Positions 34,973-43,546 of a stretch of DNA of 44,056 bases are shown piece by piece. Under the pieces are notes generated by a model. It had not been told where the DNA came from, did not search any database, and saw nothing but the letters and a program-made list of their open reading frames with translations. Position 1 is the first letter of the stretch; each line of letters starts with the position of its first letter. A program made the translations under genes and the position numbers. The DNA comes from Parachlamydiales bacterium (GTDB taxonomy: Bacteria > Chlamydiota > Chlamydiia > Chlamydiales > Rhabdochlamydiaceae), in assembly GCA_947474635.1 (NCBI GenBank), contig CANJJB010000008.1, positions 1 through 44,056 on the forward strand, in the 5' to 3' direction.

Positions 34973-35908
34973 TTATTTAGATTTGATGGCCTCATACACG
35001 AGGTTGTCAAAAGATTCAGGAGAAAAGACTTTTGCTGCATCGCTTGCTAAGAACTTTTTAATTTCTTGTATGTATTGCTCATGTTTTTCTTGTGACATCG
35101 TTGACAGGAACTTATACAGCTCTTCATTATTTTTAAAATCTCTGTAATCGACAAAGCATGTTTTTGGAATGTATTTTTCAATGTTTGTTGCTCCCCAATA
35201 AATGGGAACGCATCCTGCTGCAAAACTATTAAAAATTTTCTCGGAAATGTAGCCAGCGACATTTGTTGTATTCTCAAAGCATATGCGGAAGCGGTATTTG
35301 CTAAGTGTAGCAATTTCCTCATCGCCTGAATGCGAGCCTGGAATGCGCCCTTTGTATAAGGGGAGGCTTTTTTCACTGCGAGGAGGTTTGCCATAACACA
35401 CTAGCGCATCAGGATGTGTTTTTCGGAAAAATTGGAGGATTTTCCTGCGGGGCTTAGTCCAATTTCCTACGACCATTGCGCATAATTTTTTATCTTGGAA
35501 GCGCACGGAATTGCTTCTGACAGGTGTCAGGTAGGGGTTATTGAATCGGAAGAACTTGATGTTATCTACAAGGTTATCATCCCATGTATATACCCTTGAG
35601 TAGGCATCATAGAAGGCGCGCTCTAGAGTTACAGGCTCCCAGACAAAAAGAACGAGCTTTTCTTTGGGAAAGGTTGAAATAATTTTTTGGTCAAAATTTA
35701 TATTGAAAACAATGATTTTTGCTAAATCAGGTCGATTAGGAGAGTTCTGTTTAAAATAGTCAAGGGAGCTTGTCTCATTGATTTGAAATTCTTTTTTTAC
35801 ATTTGCCAGTTTGGCAGGGAGACCTTCTATGCCAAAATCAGATAGGATATCGACTTCTAATGCATTGATAGAAAAGATACAGAAAATAAAGCAAATAATT
35901 CTTATCAT
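34973..35908 (-). CDS. GT10 alpha-1,3-fucosyltransferase-like protein, exported
   Basis: The 311-residue protein has an N-terminal signal or anchor (about 1-16). The GT10 signature is strong: KYRFRICFENTTNVAGYISEKIFNSFAAGCVPIYWGA, the donor-binding region of alpha-1,3/4-fucosyltransferases, with YIPKTCFVDYRDF after it. The N-terminal half (FVWEPVTLERAFYDAYSRVYTWDD) matches the acceptor part of GT10. Such enzymes transfer fucose from GDP-fucose to LPS O-antigen or protein glycans. A signal peptide on a nucleotide-sugar enzyme suggests the region before the domain is instead a membrane tether, or that a periplasmic substrate is used. It is convergent to the barrel gene with an 8-nt gap. Confidence 0.85.
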   Translation of the reverse strand: MIRIICFIFCIFSINALEVDILSDFGIEGLPAKLANVKKEFQINETSSLDYFKQNSPNRPDLAKIIVFNINFDQKIISTFPKEKLVLFVWEPVTLERAFYDAYSRVYTWDDNLVDNIKFFRFNNPYLTPVRSNSVRFQDKKLCAMVVGNWTKPRRKILQFFRKTHPDALVCYGKPPRSEKSLPLYKGRIPGSHSGDEEIATLSKYRFRICFENTTNVAGYISEKIFNSFAAGCVPIYWGATNIEKYIPKTCFVDYRDFKNNEELYKFLSTMSQEKHEQYIQEIKKFLASDAAKVFSPESFDNLVYEAIKSK

Positions 35909-35981
35909 TAATAGATCCTCTATTTGATGCCAGCATCTTATCGGATTGTATGTCTATCAGTCAACAGACAGCAATAACAAC

Positions 35982-36010
35982 TTTACTCTGTAGCAAAAGT
36001 GGGGTATAAT
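35982..36010 (+). promoter_or_regulatory. Promoter of sufBCDS
   Basis: TATAAT at 36005-36010 is a perfect -10. TTTACT at 35982-35987 matches the -35 at 4 of 6 positions with 17 nt between them. The sufB start is 26 nt after the -10. No regulatory half-site is recognised. Confidence 0.65.
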
Positions 36011-36036
36011 AGGGCCTATTTTAATACAGGGTTAGG

Positions 36037-37470
36037 ATGACATCTCAAGAAGCGTTAAAGTCAGATTACAAATATGGCTTTGTGACAGATATAGAATCGG
36101 AAGCAATTCCAAAGGGGCTCACGGAAGAGACTGTGCGTTTGATTTCTTCCAAAAAGAATGAGCCTGAGTTTTTACTAAATTTTCGTCTGAAGGCTTTTCG
36201 TAAGTGGCAAACCATGACAGAGCCTAACTGGGGCAATGTTCACTATGCTCCGATTGATTATCAAGATATTTGTTACTACTCTGCTCCAAAGAAAAAACAA
36301 CAGCTGAGTAGTTTAGATGAGGTAGATCCTGAGATTTTACGTACGTTTGCAAAATTAGGGATTCCTTTGGATGAGCAAAAGAGACTTGCCAATGTTGCAG
36401 TCGACGTCGTGTTTGACTCTGTCTCCTTGGGAACCACTTTTCAAAAAGAACTAAAGAAGGCGGGTGTTGTTTTGTGTTCTATCTCAGAGGCTGTGCACAC
36501 CTATCCAGAACTGATCGAAAAGTATTTAGGCACAGTTGTTCCTATTGGGGATAATTTTTTTGCAGCGTTGAACTCGGCTGTATTTAGTGACGGGTCATTT
36601 GTTTATATTCCTAAGGGCGTTAGAAGTCCTATGGAGCTATCGACCTATTTTAGAATCAATGACAAAGAGACGGGGCAGTTTGAAAGAACGCTCATTATTG
36701 CAGAAGATGATTCTTATGTGAGTTATTTGGAGGGGTGTACGGCTCCTTCTTTTGATAAGAATCAACTCCATGCAGCTGTTGTAGAACTTGTTGCTTTAGA
36801 TAGAGCTGAGATTAAATATTCTACGGTGCAAAACTGGTATGCAGGGGATCCGAAAACAGGCATCGGTGGCATTTACAATTTTGTGACAAAGCGAGGCAAA
36901 TGCGCAGGTTTTCGCTCTAAAATTTGTTGGACGCAGGTGGAAGCGGGCGCTGCAATCACATGGAAATATCCTGGTTGCATTTTGCTCGGCGATGAATCGA
37001 TTGGAGAATTCTACTCGGTAGCTCTTACAAATGGTAAGATGCAAGCAGATACGGGAACTAAGATGATTCACCTGGGCAAAAACACCCGCTCGACAATCAT
37101 TTCAAAGGGTATTTCAGCTGATCAGTCCCACAATACCTATAGAGGGCTTGTGAAGATTGTTCCAAGAGCGGAAGGTGCGCGTAATTATACCCAGTGCGAC
37201 TCTATGCTTGTTGGCAATGAGTGTTCTGCAAACACCTTTCCTTATATAGAAGTTGCTGGGAAGACAAGTCAGCTCGAGCATGAAGCATCGACATCCAAAA
37301 TGAATGAAGATCAGCTTTTTTATTTACAATCACGTGGCATATCTCGAGAAGATGCGATTAATTTGGTTGTGAGTGGTTTTTGTAAGGATGTTATTAAAGA
37401 GCTTCCTCTGGAGTTTGCTGTGGAAGCTCAAAAACTCTTGGCCCTTAAGTTAGAAAATTCGGTAGGATAA
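36037..37470 (+). CDS. sufB: Fe-S cluster assembly scaffold SufB
   Basis: The 477-residue protein matches SufB in length and motifs: the segment [16 protein letters not shown] near the N-terminus, [17 protein letters not shown], the GCTAPSF segment with a candidate cluster cysteine, and the C-terminal [26 protein letters not shown] with the catalytic glutamate and histidine of the SufB-SufC-SufD complex. It scaffolds the nascent [Fe-S] cluster. The gene opens the sufBCDS operon, whose order is the same as in C. trachomatis. It starts after a 19-nt leader counted from the predicted transcription start. Confidence 0.97.
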   Translation: MTSQEALKSDYKYGFVTDIESEAIPKGLTEETVRLISSKKNEPEFLLNFRLKAFRKWQTMTEPNWGNVHYAPIDYQDICYYSAPKKKQQLSSLDEVDPEILRTFAKLGIPLDEQKRLANVAVDVVFDSVSLGTTFQKELKKAGVVLCSISEAVHTYPELIEKYLGTVVPIGDNFFAALNSAVFSDGSFVYIPKGVRSPMELSTYFRINDKETGQFERTLIIAEDDSYVSYLEGCTAPSFDKNQLHAAVVELVALDRAEIKYSTVQNWYAGDPKTGIGGIYNFVTKRGKCAGFRSKICWTQVEAGAAITWKYPGCILLGDESIGEFYSVALTNGKMQADTGTKMIHLGKNTRSTIISKGISADQSHNTYRGLVKIVPRAEGARNYTQCDSMLVGNECSANTFPYIEVAGKTSQLEHEASTSKMNEDQLFYLQSRGISREDAINLVVSGFCKDVIKELPLEFAVEAQKLLALKLENSVG

Positions 37471-37472
37471 TT

Positions 37473-38222
37473 ATGTTAAATATTAAGAATCTTGAAGTGT
37501 CTATTGATGGTAAGCCCATATTGAAAGGGTTCTCGCTAAAGGTTCAAGCAGGAGAGATCCATGCTATCATGGGGCCTAATGGCGCTGGAAAATCTACGCT
37601 TGCTAAAGTCTTGGCAGGGCATCCTGATTATGAGATAACAGCAGGTGAAGTGTGGCTAGATGATCGCAACTTGCTAGAGCTTGCGCCTGAAGAGAGAGCG
37701 CATCTGGGGCTTTTCATGAGTTTTCAGTACCCTTTAGAAATTGCTGGCCTTACCAACTTTCAGTTTTTACACGCCTCTTACAACGCGCTGCAAAAAAGCA
37801 AAGAGCAAAAGCCTCTTTCAGAAGAGGAGTTTAATACTTTTTTGGATGAGAAGATGCAGCTTGCTGGCATTAAAGAGAGTTTTAAAACGCGCAATCTCAA
37901 TGAGGGTTTTTCAGGTGGAGAGAAAAAGAGAAATGAAATTCTCCAAATGGCTGTTTTAGATCCTAAAATCGCTATTTTAGATGAGACGGACTCAGGTCTT
38001 GATATTGATGCAATGAGAGTTGTAGCAGAGGGCGTTAATCGTCTCCAAGGGAAAGACAAGGCGCTCATTTTGATTACTCACTACCAGCGTCTTTTAGATT
38101 ACATCCGCCCTGACTTTGTGCATGTTGTGATCGATGGAAAAATTGAGCTCTCAGGTGGTGCTGAACTTGCGCTCAAGTTAGAAGAAAAAGGGTATGATTG
38201 GCTTACAGCAGGTAAAGCATGA
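37473..38222 (+). CDS. sufC: Fe-S assembly ATPase SufC
   Basis: The 249-residue ABC-type ATPase has Walker A GPNGAGKSTLAKV, the Q loop MSFQYPLE, the SufC signature SGGEKKRNEILQ (in place of canonical LSGGQ), Walker B IAILDETDSGLD, and the H-loop ITHYQRLL. It binds SufB and SufD and powers cluster assembly. The gene follows sufB by 2 nt. Confidence 0.97.
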   Translation: MLNIKNLEVSIDGKPILKGFSLKVQAGEIHAIMGPNGAGKSTLAKVLAGHPDYEITAGEVWLDDRNLLELAPEERAHLGLFMSFQYPLEIAGLTNFQFLHASYNALQKSKEQKPLSEEEFNTFLDEKMQLAGIKESFKTRNLNEGFSGGEKKRNEILQMAVLDPKIAILDETDSGLDIDAMRVVAEGVNRLQGKDKALILITHYQRLLDYIRPDFVHVVIDGKIELSGGAELALKLEEKGYDWLTAGKA

Positions 38223-39499
38223 TGGTTGCTACTGAAATCGAGGCATTTTATGCTAATATGAGCTCCCTTATGGAGCAAGTGAAGGAGTCTTCTCCTCTAA
38301 AGGTTTTAAGAGAGAAGGCGTTTGACCACTTTTTGGAGCTAGGACTTCCTGAGGAAAAAGGGGGCTCTTTTCAATATGTTCCCCTTAATAGCCTCTATAA
38401 GGAGAGCTTTTCTATTGCGAGATCTCATAGCTTTTCTAAAGAAGAGGTTGAGGCGTTGATTTATCCTGAGGCAAAGGGTTCTTGCCTTGTTTTTGTGAAT
38501 GGGTTTTTTGAGCCTTCTCTTTCTTGTGCAGGCGCTCTTCCTAAACAAATCGTGGTGCTCAATTTGAGCGATGCTATGCGCTCTTACGGCACTTTTTTAC
38601 AAAATAGATGGAGTAAAACGCTCCGTGAAGATACAGATCCTTTTGCTATTTTAAACCTTGCTCTTCACCCGCAAGGTGCATTTATTTATGTTCCTCCTAA
38701 GATCGTATTAACAGCACCTATCCACTGTTTATTTCTTACAACGGATAGCAGCCAGCTTTCTTTGCCGCGCTTGCAGTTATTTATTGCCTCTCATTCAGAA
38801 GTGAAGTGCATTACGTCAACGATAGGCAAAGGCTTTTCAAATGGAGTGATAGATGTTGCTTTAGAAGAGGGCGCCAGGTTTTCTTGTGTGGATAGTTCTC
38901 CTTCGAAAGAAGGAAGCAGCTTCTCTTCTTTAAAGGCTACTTTAAAAAGAGATAGCTACTTATCTGCGCTCACTCTTTATCCTCGCAAGAAGCTCACAAG
39001 GCACAGCTTTCAAATAGCTCTCGGTGGAGAGAATGCAGAGGCGCTTATCCAAGGCGGATGGATGCTAAAAGAGAAAGAAGAGACCCATGTCCATGTTCTC
39101 ATGAGGCATGAGGCGCCTTCATGCCGATCGATGCAAAAGTTTAAAGGTGTACTAGATGATGCATCTCGCTCAAGTTTTGAAGGCAAAATTTTTGTCACTC
39201 CCGATGCTCAAAAAACAGAAGCCTACCAGCTCAACAATAACCTGATTTTAGGTGAATATGCAGTAGCAAATAGTAAGCCTAATTTGGAAATCTTTGCAGA
39301 TGATGTTAAGGCCTCACACGGCGCTACTGTATCAGAGCTCAACCCTGAGGAGCTTTTTTACTTAACAAGTAGAGGTATTCCTAAAGATATTGCAAAAAAT
39401 CTACTCGTACAAGGTTTTATAGGAGAGCTTTTGCAGCAAGTGCCCTATCCTTCTATTGTCAATCAGGAGCTAGCTTATGTTAAAAACCCCTTCTTGTAG
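38219..39499 (+). CDS. sufD: Fe-S assembly protein SufD
   Basis: The 426-residue protein carries a SufD N-terminal helical part and C-terminal parallel beta-helix. The segment HEASTSK of SufB is replaced by KASHGATVSELNPEELFYLTSRGIPKD, as is usual for SufD, and the histidine SHGAT is the conserved SufD histidine. It is the partner of SufB and SufC. Its start overlaps the sufC stop (ATGATG/TGA, 4 nt) and its end overlaps sufS by 23 nt, so translation is coupled through the operon. Confidence 0.93.
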   Translation: MMVATEIEAFYANMSSLMEQVKESSPLKVLREKAFDHFLELGLPEEKGGSFQYVPLNSLYKESFSIARSHSFSKEEVEALIYPEAKGSCLVFVNGFFEPSLSCAGALPKQIVVLNLSDAMRSYGTFLQNRWSKTLREDTDPFAILNLALHPQGAFIYVPPKIVLTAPIHCLFLTTDSSQLSLPRLQLFIASHSEVKCITSTIGKGFSNGVIDVALEEGARFSCVDSSPSKEGSSFSSLKATLKRDSYLSALTLYPRKKLTRHSFQIALGGENAEALIQGGWMLKEKEETHVHVLMRHEAPSCRSMQKFKGVLDDASRSSFEGKIFVTPDAQKTEAYQLNNNLILGEYAVANSKPNLEIFADDVKASHGATVSELNPEELFYLTSRGIPKDIAKNLLVQGFIGELLQQVPYPSIVNQELAYVKNPFL

Positions 39500-40703
39500 T
39501 CTTTACAGCGCAGCTGATTTCCCGATGCTCAAAAAAAAAATACATGGCAAGTCGCTTGTCTATTTTGATTCAGCAGCAACGTCTTTAAAACCACAAGAAG
39601 TCATTGACGCAATCAGTGAATTTTACGGGGAAAAGTATGGAACAGTCCATAGAGCAATCTACGCTCTTTCTCTTGAGTCAACTGCTCTTTATGGAGGCGT
39701 TCGTAAACAGGTACAAAAGTTTCTGAATGCTGAGTTTGAAGAAGAGATTATTTTCACAAAAGGCACAACAGAGTCGATCAATCTTGTTGCAGCTTCTTTC
39801 GGGAAAGCCTTTTTAAAGCCGGGAGATGAGGTGATCTTATCAGAGATGGAACATCACTCCAATATTGTTCCTTGGCAGCTTATTTGCGAGGAGAAAGGGG
39901 CTATTTTAAAAGTGATTCCTATCACAGATGCAGGAGAGCTCGATCTAGATGTTTACCGCACACTACTCTCTTCCAAAACCAAGATGGTGGCAATTACGCA
40001 CATGTCTAACGCTATTGGAACGATTAACCCCATCAAAGAAATCATTACACTCGCTCATGCGTGGGGAGCAAAAGTGCTCATTGATGGGGCTCAGTCAGCG
40101 CCTCATTTATGCATAGATGTTCAAGATTTGGATGCAGATTTTTTTGCTTTTTCTGGACACAAAGTTTTTGGCCCAACAGGTGTCGGCGTTCTCTATGGAA
40201 AAAAAGAGCTCTTAGAAAAAATGCCTCCTTATCAAGGGGGAGGGGATATGATTGCGCATGTCTCTTTTGAAAAGACGACCTACCAGTCTCTTCCCCTAAA
40301 ATTTGAAGCGGGCACTCCTATGATTGCCTCTGTTATTGGTCTTGGTAGAGCTTTAAGTTATATTGAGGAAGTGGGTAAGCCTAATATTAGGCATTATGAA
40401 GAAGAGTTACTTGGTTATGCTACAAAGCAGCTTGAGGAGATTCCTGGCTTAAAGGTTATTGGGACAGCTAAACATAAAGGTCCGATTATTAGCTTTGTGA
40501 TTCCAGGGATACATTCTCTTGATTTAGGTGTGCTTCTTGATTTACAGGGTATTGCTGTGCGTACAGGGCACCATTGCACACAGCCTTTGATGCAAAGATT
40601 TAACATTCCAGGAACAGTCCGCCTTTCTTTTGCACCTTACAATACGATCGAAGAAATCGACTTTTTTGTGAAAACTCTCAAAGAAATTCTAAAAGACTTA
40701 TAA
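39477..40703 (+). CDS. sufS: Cysteine desulfurase SufS
   Basis: The 408-residue group II desulfurase has LVYFDSAATSLKP at the N-terminus, HHSNIVPWQLICEEKGA, the PLP lysine in FSGHKVFGPTGVGVLYGK and the persulfide cysteine in RTGHHCTQPLM. It removes sulfur from cysteine for the SufBCD scaffold. A run of ten A is in the codons near residue 18 (39531-39540); it is in frame in this sequence. No SufE gene is next to it. The operon ends here, at a strong hairpin. Confidence 0.96.
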   Translation: MLKTPSCSLYSAADFPMLKKKIHGKSLVYFDSAATSLKPQEVIDAISEFYGEKYGTVHRAIYALSLESTALYGGVRKQVQKFLNAEFEEEIIFTKGTTESINLVAASFGKAFLKPGDEVILSEMEHHSNIVPWQLICEEKGAILKVIPITDAGELDLDVYRTLLSSKTKMVAITHMSNAIGTINPIKEIITLAHAWGAKVLIDGAQSAPHLCIDVQDLDADFFAFSGHKVFGPTGVGVLYGKKELLEKMPPYQGGGDMIAHVSFEKTTYQSLPLKFEAGTPMIASVIGLGRALSYIEEVGKPNIRHYEEELLGYATKQLEEIPGLKVIGTAKHKGPIISFVIPGIHSLDLGVLLDLQGIAVRTGHHCTQPLMQRFNIPGTVRLSFAPYNTIEEIDFFVKTLKEILKDL

Positions 40704-40711
40704 AAAAAGAA

Positions 40712-40739
40712 ATCCCGCTTAGATTTCTCTAAGCGGGAT
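40712..40739 (-). terminator. Strong bidirectional-type hairpin between sufS and the first tandem MOMP-like gene
   Basis: A 12-bp perfect stem (40712-40723 with 40728-40739) closes a 4-nt loop. On the minus strand it is followed by a T-run (complement of the A run at 40702-40710), so it terminates the porin transcript; it can also stop sufBCDS on the plus strand. Confidence 0.8.
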
Positions 40740-40787
40740 ATTACTTTCACACTCGTAAACGAGCGCTCTTCTCAAGCTAAACTTCGA

Positions 40788-41882
40788 TTAGAAATCGAAA
40801 GAAGCTTTGAATGAAGCACCTGTTAAAGCTAAATTACCACTGTTTCCGAAGTTATCCACATCTAAGTTACTAAATAGATGTTCTTCCCAAGCAGCCTGCA
40901 AGCGCAATCTGTAGCTGTCGTTGTCGAACATATAGTCCCAACGAAGGCCTAGAGCTAAATCAGTGATTCCTCGTACTGTGAACCACTTATCAGATACAGA
41001 AGCCCGAGTATATACTGCACCATTCAATGTACGATCAACTTCGTATCCGCTAAGATTGTTTCTACCATATACAAGAGCCTGATCGATCATGCCAAAAAGA
41101 CTCCATCCATCGCCAAAACCCCATTGAGTGTCCAATCCTGCATAGATACCACCAGCATTATAACTACCCTTATCATGAGAAGTTACCTGAGATGTAGTAG
41201 GATCGAGACCTGCTGGAGTAGATAAGACATTGATTGCGTCTACAGTTAAACGTCTTTCAATCCACACTCCACGAACACCAACGCATGGACGTAACGTGAG
41301 CCACTTGCTGATGAAGAATTCTCTTCCTAGATCTAAATCACCCACGTTAATGAGCAAACGTCTATGAGAATTAAGAGAGCCCGTTAGTATGTTAGTATAA
41401 GGAGAACTATCTTCATCAGTTGGGGCAACGGCAGAAAAGAAACCTGCTCCTGTACCCGCTAATCTATCATGTGTATGAGAAGATTGGAACCAAGTCCATT
41501 GTCCTTGGAAATCCCAACCATCATGATCCATAGCGTATCCAGCGTCTACTCTAGCACCCCAAGTCCAATCATATTGCTGATCAGTACTGCTATAAGCTTG
41601 AGGATATGCACCCGCAACTGGATTTTGCATTCCTACGCTTACAGAATCTTCTGTAGCGCGCATATAGAGAGCTTCGATACCAAAAGAGAAATCAACACCT
41701 TGCACAGCAGGATTTACAGGAGGTGTAATCATCCCCATCGATCCTTTTTGCTGTTGTTTTTGCGCATCCATGTTGGGCTTTGAGCGATTCATATCTGCAT
41801 TGTCTGCAGCATTAATACAACTTGTAGCAAGTACAAGAGACATAGCTAATGCAGGCCACATCTTTTTCAAGTTACGATTCAT
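40788..41882 (-). CDS. MOMP-like outer-membrane porin (tandem copy 1)
   Basis: The 364-residue protein has a signal peptide (about 1-25, ending in INAA), a low-complexity KQQQKGS linker, and then a barrel beginning VDFSFGIEALYMRA, with a C-terminal GASFKASFDF ending in phenylalanine. The form fits MOMP-like porins of environmental chlamydiae. It is about three-quarters identical to the gene at 42298-43392 by eye. Differences cluster in four blocks that look like surface loops (about 75-100, 130-165, 205-235 and around 285); strands and linkers are nearly the same. It has its own promoter at 41917-41945 and GGAGG ribosome site (41887-41891). A terminator follows at 40712-40739. Confidence 0.9.
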   Translation of the reverse strand: MNRNLKKMWPALAMSLVLATSCINAADNADMNRSKPNMDAQKQQQKGSMGMITPPVNPAVQGVDFSFGIEALYMRATEDSVSVGMQNPVAGAYPQAYSSTDQQYDWTWGARVDAGYAMDHDGWDFQGQWTWFQSSHTHDRLAGTGAGFFSAVAPTDEDSSPYTNILTGSLNSHRRLLINVGDLDLGREFFISKWLTLRPCVGVRGVWIERRLTVDAINVLSTPAGLDPTTSQVTSHDKGSYNAGGIYAGLDTQWGFGDGWSLFGMIDQALVYGRNNLSGYEVDRTLNGAVYTRASVSDKWFTVRGITDLALGLRWDYMFDNDSYRLRLQAAWEEHLFSNLDVDNFGNSGNLALTGASFKASFDF

Positions 41883-41916
41883 ATAACCTCCATGAAATCG
41901 TTGTCTTTATTTCTGT

Positions 41917-41945
41917 AATGTAGATTTATATTTATTTTCAGTCAA
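41917..41945 (-). promoter_or_regulatory. Promoter of tandem MOMP-like gene 1
   Basis: Minus-strand TTGACT (41945-41940), a 17-nt spacer and TACATT (41922-41917). The same hexamers and spacer occur before the second tandem copy, so the promoter was duplicated with the gene. The A/T-rich tract upstream is also shared. Confidence 0.75.
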
Positions 41946-42038
41946 TCAGTTTTCTAAAAAAATATAGGAGCGAGTAAAAATTTCATAGAGAGTTTAAGGG
42001 AAAATTTATTTTCTCTAATGAATTTTTTTGTGCAGTTT

Positions 42039-42223
42039 CTATCCTTTCGGAATGAAATTAATCAGCTGATCGAGATTGGTGAGCCAAAGAAGAGTTTGTC
42101 TAGCACTTATTGGAGAATAAAAAACCATCCGGTCCACAGGAGTGTAAGGCCTAGAAGAGATTTAAGAGCCATAGGAATTAAGGTGTAAGAATAAAGAAAC
42201 CCTTTTGATAAAACAAGACAACA
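42039..42223 (-). pseudogene. Decayed copy of the sctT 3' end
   Basis: On the minus strand the region ends QTLLWLTNLDQLINFIPKG-stop (42039-42041), matching the end of the intact sctT (KQSLLWLTNLDLLINSIPKG-stop at 43547). Moving upstream, similarity continues as GWFF, but an in-frame TAA and a 1-nt loss break the frame, and two internal deletions (about 190 nt and about 35 nt compared with sctT) follow before a last match around ACAAGACAACA at 42213-42223. It is non-coding now. It was carried along when the MOMP-like gene was duplicated. Confidence 0.85.
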
Positions 42224-42253
42224 CGCCAGGTTTTATCTAAGGGCTCGCAAAGA

Positions 42254-42284
42254 AATGACTTCCGCCTAAGATGCGGAAGTCATT
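42254..42284 (-). terminator. Terminator of tandem MOMP-like gene 2
   Basis: AATGACTTCCGC (42254-42265) and GCGGAAGTCATT (42273-42284) form a 12-bp stem with a 7-nt loop; on the minus strand it is followed by TTCTTTG, a partial T-run. It lies 13 nt after the gene's stop. Confidence 0.7.
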
Positions 42285-42297
42285 AGCTAAACTTCAA

Positions 42298-43392
42298 TTA
42301 GAAATCGAAACCAACTTTGAATGAAGCACCTGTTAAAGCTAGATCCCCACTTTTGCCGAAGTTATGCACAGTTAGGTTACTAAACACATGTTCTTCCCAA
42401 GCGGCTTGCAAACGCAAGTTGTATCTGTCGTTGTCGAACATATAGTCCCAACGAAAACCGAGAGCTAAATCAGTGATTCCTCGTACTGTGAAGTACTTAT
42501 CAGATACAGCAGCCCGAGTATATACTGCACCATTCAATGTACGATCAACTTCGTAGTGGTTATAGTCGTTTCTACCATAGACAATAGCTTGATCGACCAT
42601 GCCAAACAGGCTCCATCCATCGCCAAAACTCCATTGAGTGTCCAATCCAGCATAAAGACCACCTGCATTATAACTAACATCAGTATAAGAAGTTACCTGA
42701 GATGTGTTAGCATCCACACCAGACGGAACATTAAATACGTTAATCGCATCTATAGTACGATGTCTTTCAATCCAGACTCCACGAATACCAGCACATGGAC
42801 GTAATGTGAGCCACTTACTGATGAAAAATTCTCTTCCTAGATCTAGGTCACCCATGTTAATGAGCATATGTCTATGAGAATTAAGAGAGCCCGTTTCTAT
42901 GGTAACAACAGGACTGTTGTTCAGATCAGTTGGATACATACTAGAATAGAAACTTGCCCCTGGCGCTGCTGTTCTAATGTTTGTCTCAGATGCTTTGAAC
43001 CAAGTCCATTGTGCTTGTAAATCCCAACCATCATGATTCATAGCGTATCCAGCATCTACTCTGGCGCCCCATGACCAGTCATATTGCTGCTCAGCAGCGG
43101 TATAAGCTTGAGGATAGGCTGAAGGTGACGGCTCTCGCAGTCCTACGCTCGAACAATCTCTTGTAGCGCGCATATATAGAGCTTCGATACCAAAAGAGAA
43201 ATCAACTCCTTGCACAACAGGATTTACAGGAGGTGTAATCATCCCCATCGATCCTTTTTGCTGTTGTTTTTGCATGTCCATGTTGGACTTTGAGCGATTC
43301 ATATCTGCATTGTCTGCAGCATTAATACAACTTGTAGTAAGTACAAGAGACACAGCGAACACAGGGCACATTTTTTTCAAGTTACGACTCAT
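42298..43392 (-). CDS. MOMP-like outer-membrane porin (tandem copy 2)
   Basis: The 364-residue protein is the paralogue of copy 1, with an identical length, signal peptide (CINAA end) and KQQQKGSMGM linker, the VDFSFGIEALYMRA start and a terminal GFDF. Its coding sequence differs most from copy 1 in the same four loop blocks. A conserved cysteine pair near WLTLRPCAGIRGVW is present in both copies (C at about 215). It is the copy next to intact sctT, so it is probably the original and copy 1 the derived one. Promoter, ribosome site and terminator are its own. Confidence 0.9.
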   Translation of the reverse strand: MSRNLKKMCPVFAVSLVLTTSCINAADNADMNRSKSNMDMQKQQQKGSMGMITPPVNPVVQGVDFSFGIEALYMRATRDCSSVGLREPSPSAYPQAYTAAEQQYDWSWGARVDAGYAMNHDGWDLQAQWTWFKASETNIRTAAPGASFYSSMYPTDLNNSPVVTIETGSLNSHRHMLINMGDLDLGREFFISKWLTLRPCAGIRGVWIERHRTIDAINVFNVPSGVDANTSQVTSYTDVSYNAGGLYAGLDTQWSFGDGWSLFGMVDQAIVYGRNDYNHYEVDRTLNGAVYTRAAVSDKYFTVRGITDLALGFRWDYMFDNDRYNLRLQAAWEEHVFSNLTVHNFGKSGDLALTGASFKVGFDF

Positions 43393-43426
43393 ACAATCTC
43401 CATAAAATGGTTGCTTTTATTTACGT

Positions 43427-43455
43427 AATGTAGATTTATATTTATTTTCAGTCAA
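43427..43455 (-). promoter_or_regulatory. Promoter of tandem MOMP-like gene 2
   Basis: TTGACT (43455-43450), 17 nt, TACATT (43432-43427) on the minus strand, identical in hexamers and spacer to the copy-1 promoter. Confidence 0.75.
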
Positions 43456-43546
43456 TTGGTTTTCTAAAAAAAAATAGGAGCGAGTAAAAATTTCATAGAG
43501 AGTTTTGAAGGAAATTTTATTTTCTTTAATGGATTTTTTCTTGTGT

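Noticed and set aside
39531-39540. Run of ten A inside sufS near its start
   Set aside because: The frame continues into a full-length SufS, so no phase switch is needed; it is a codon run of lysines.
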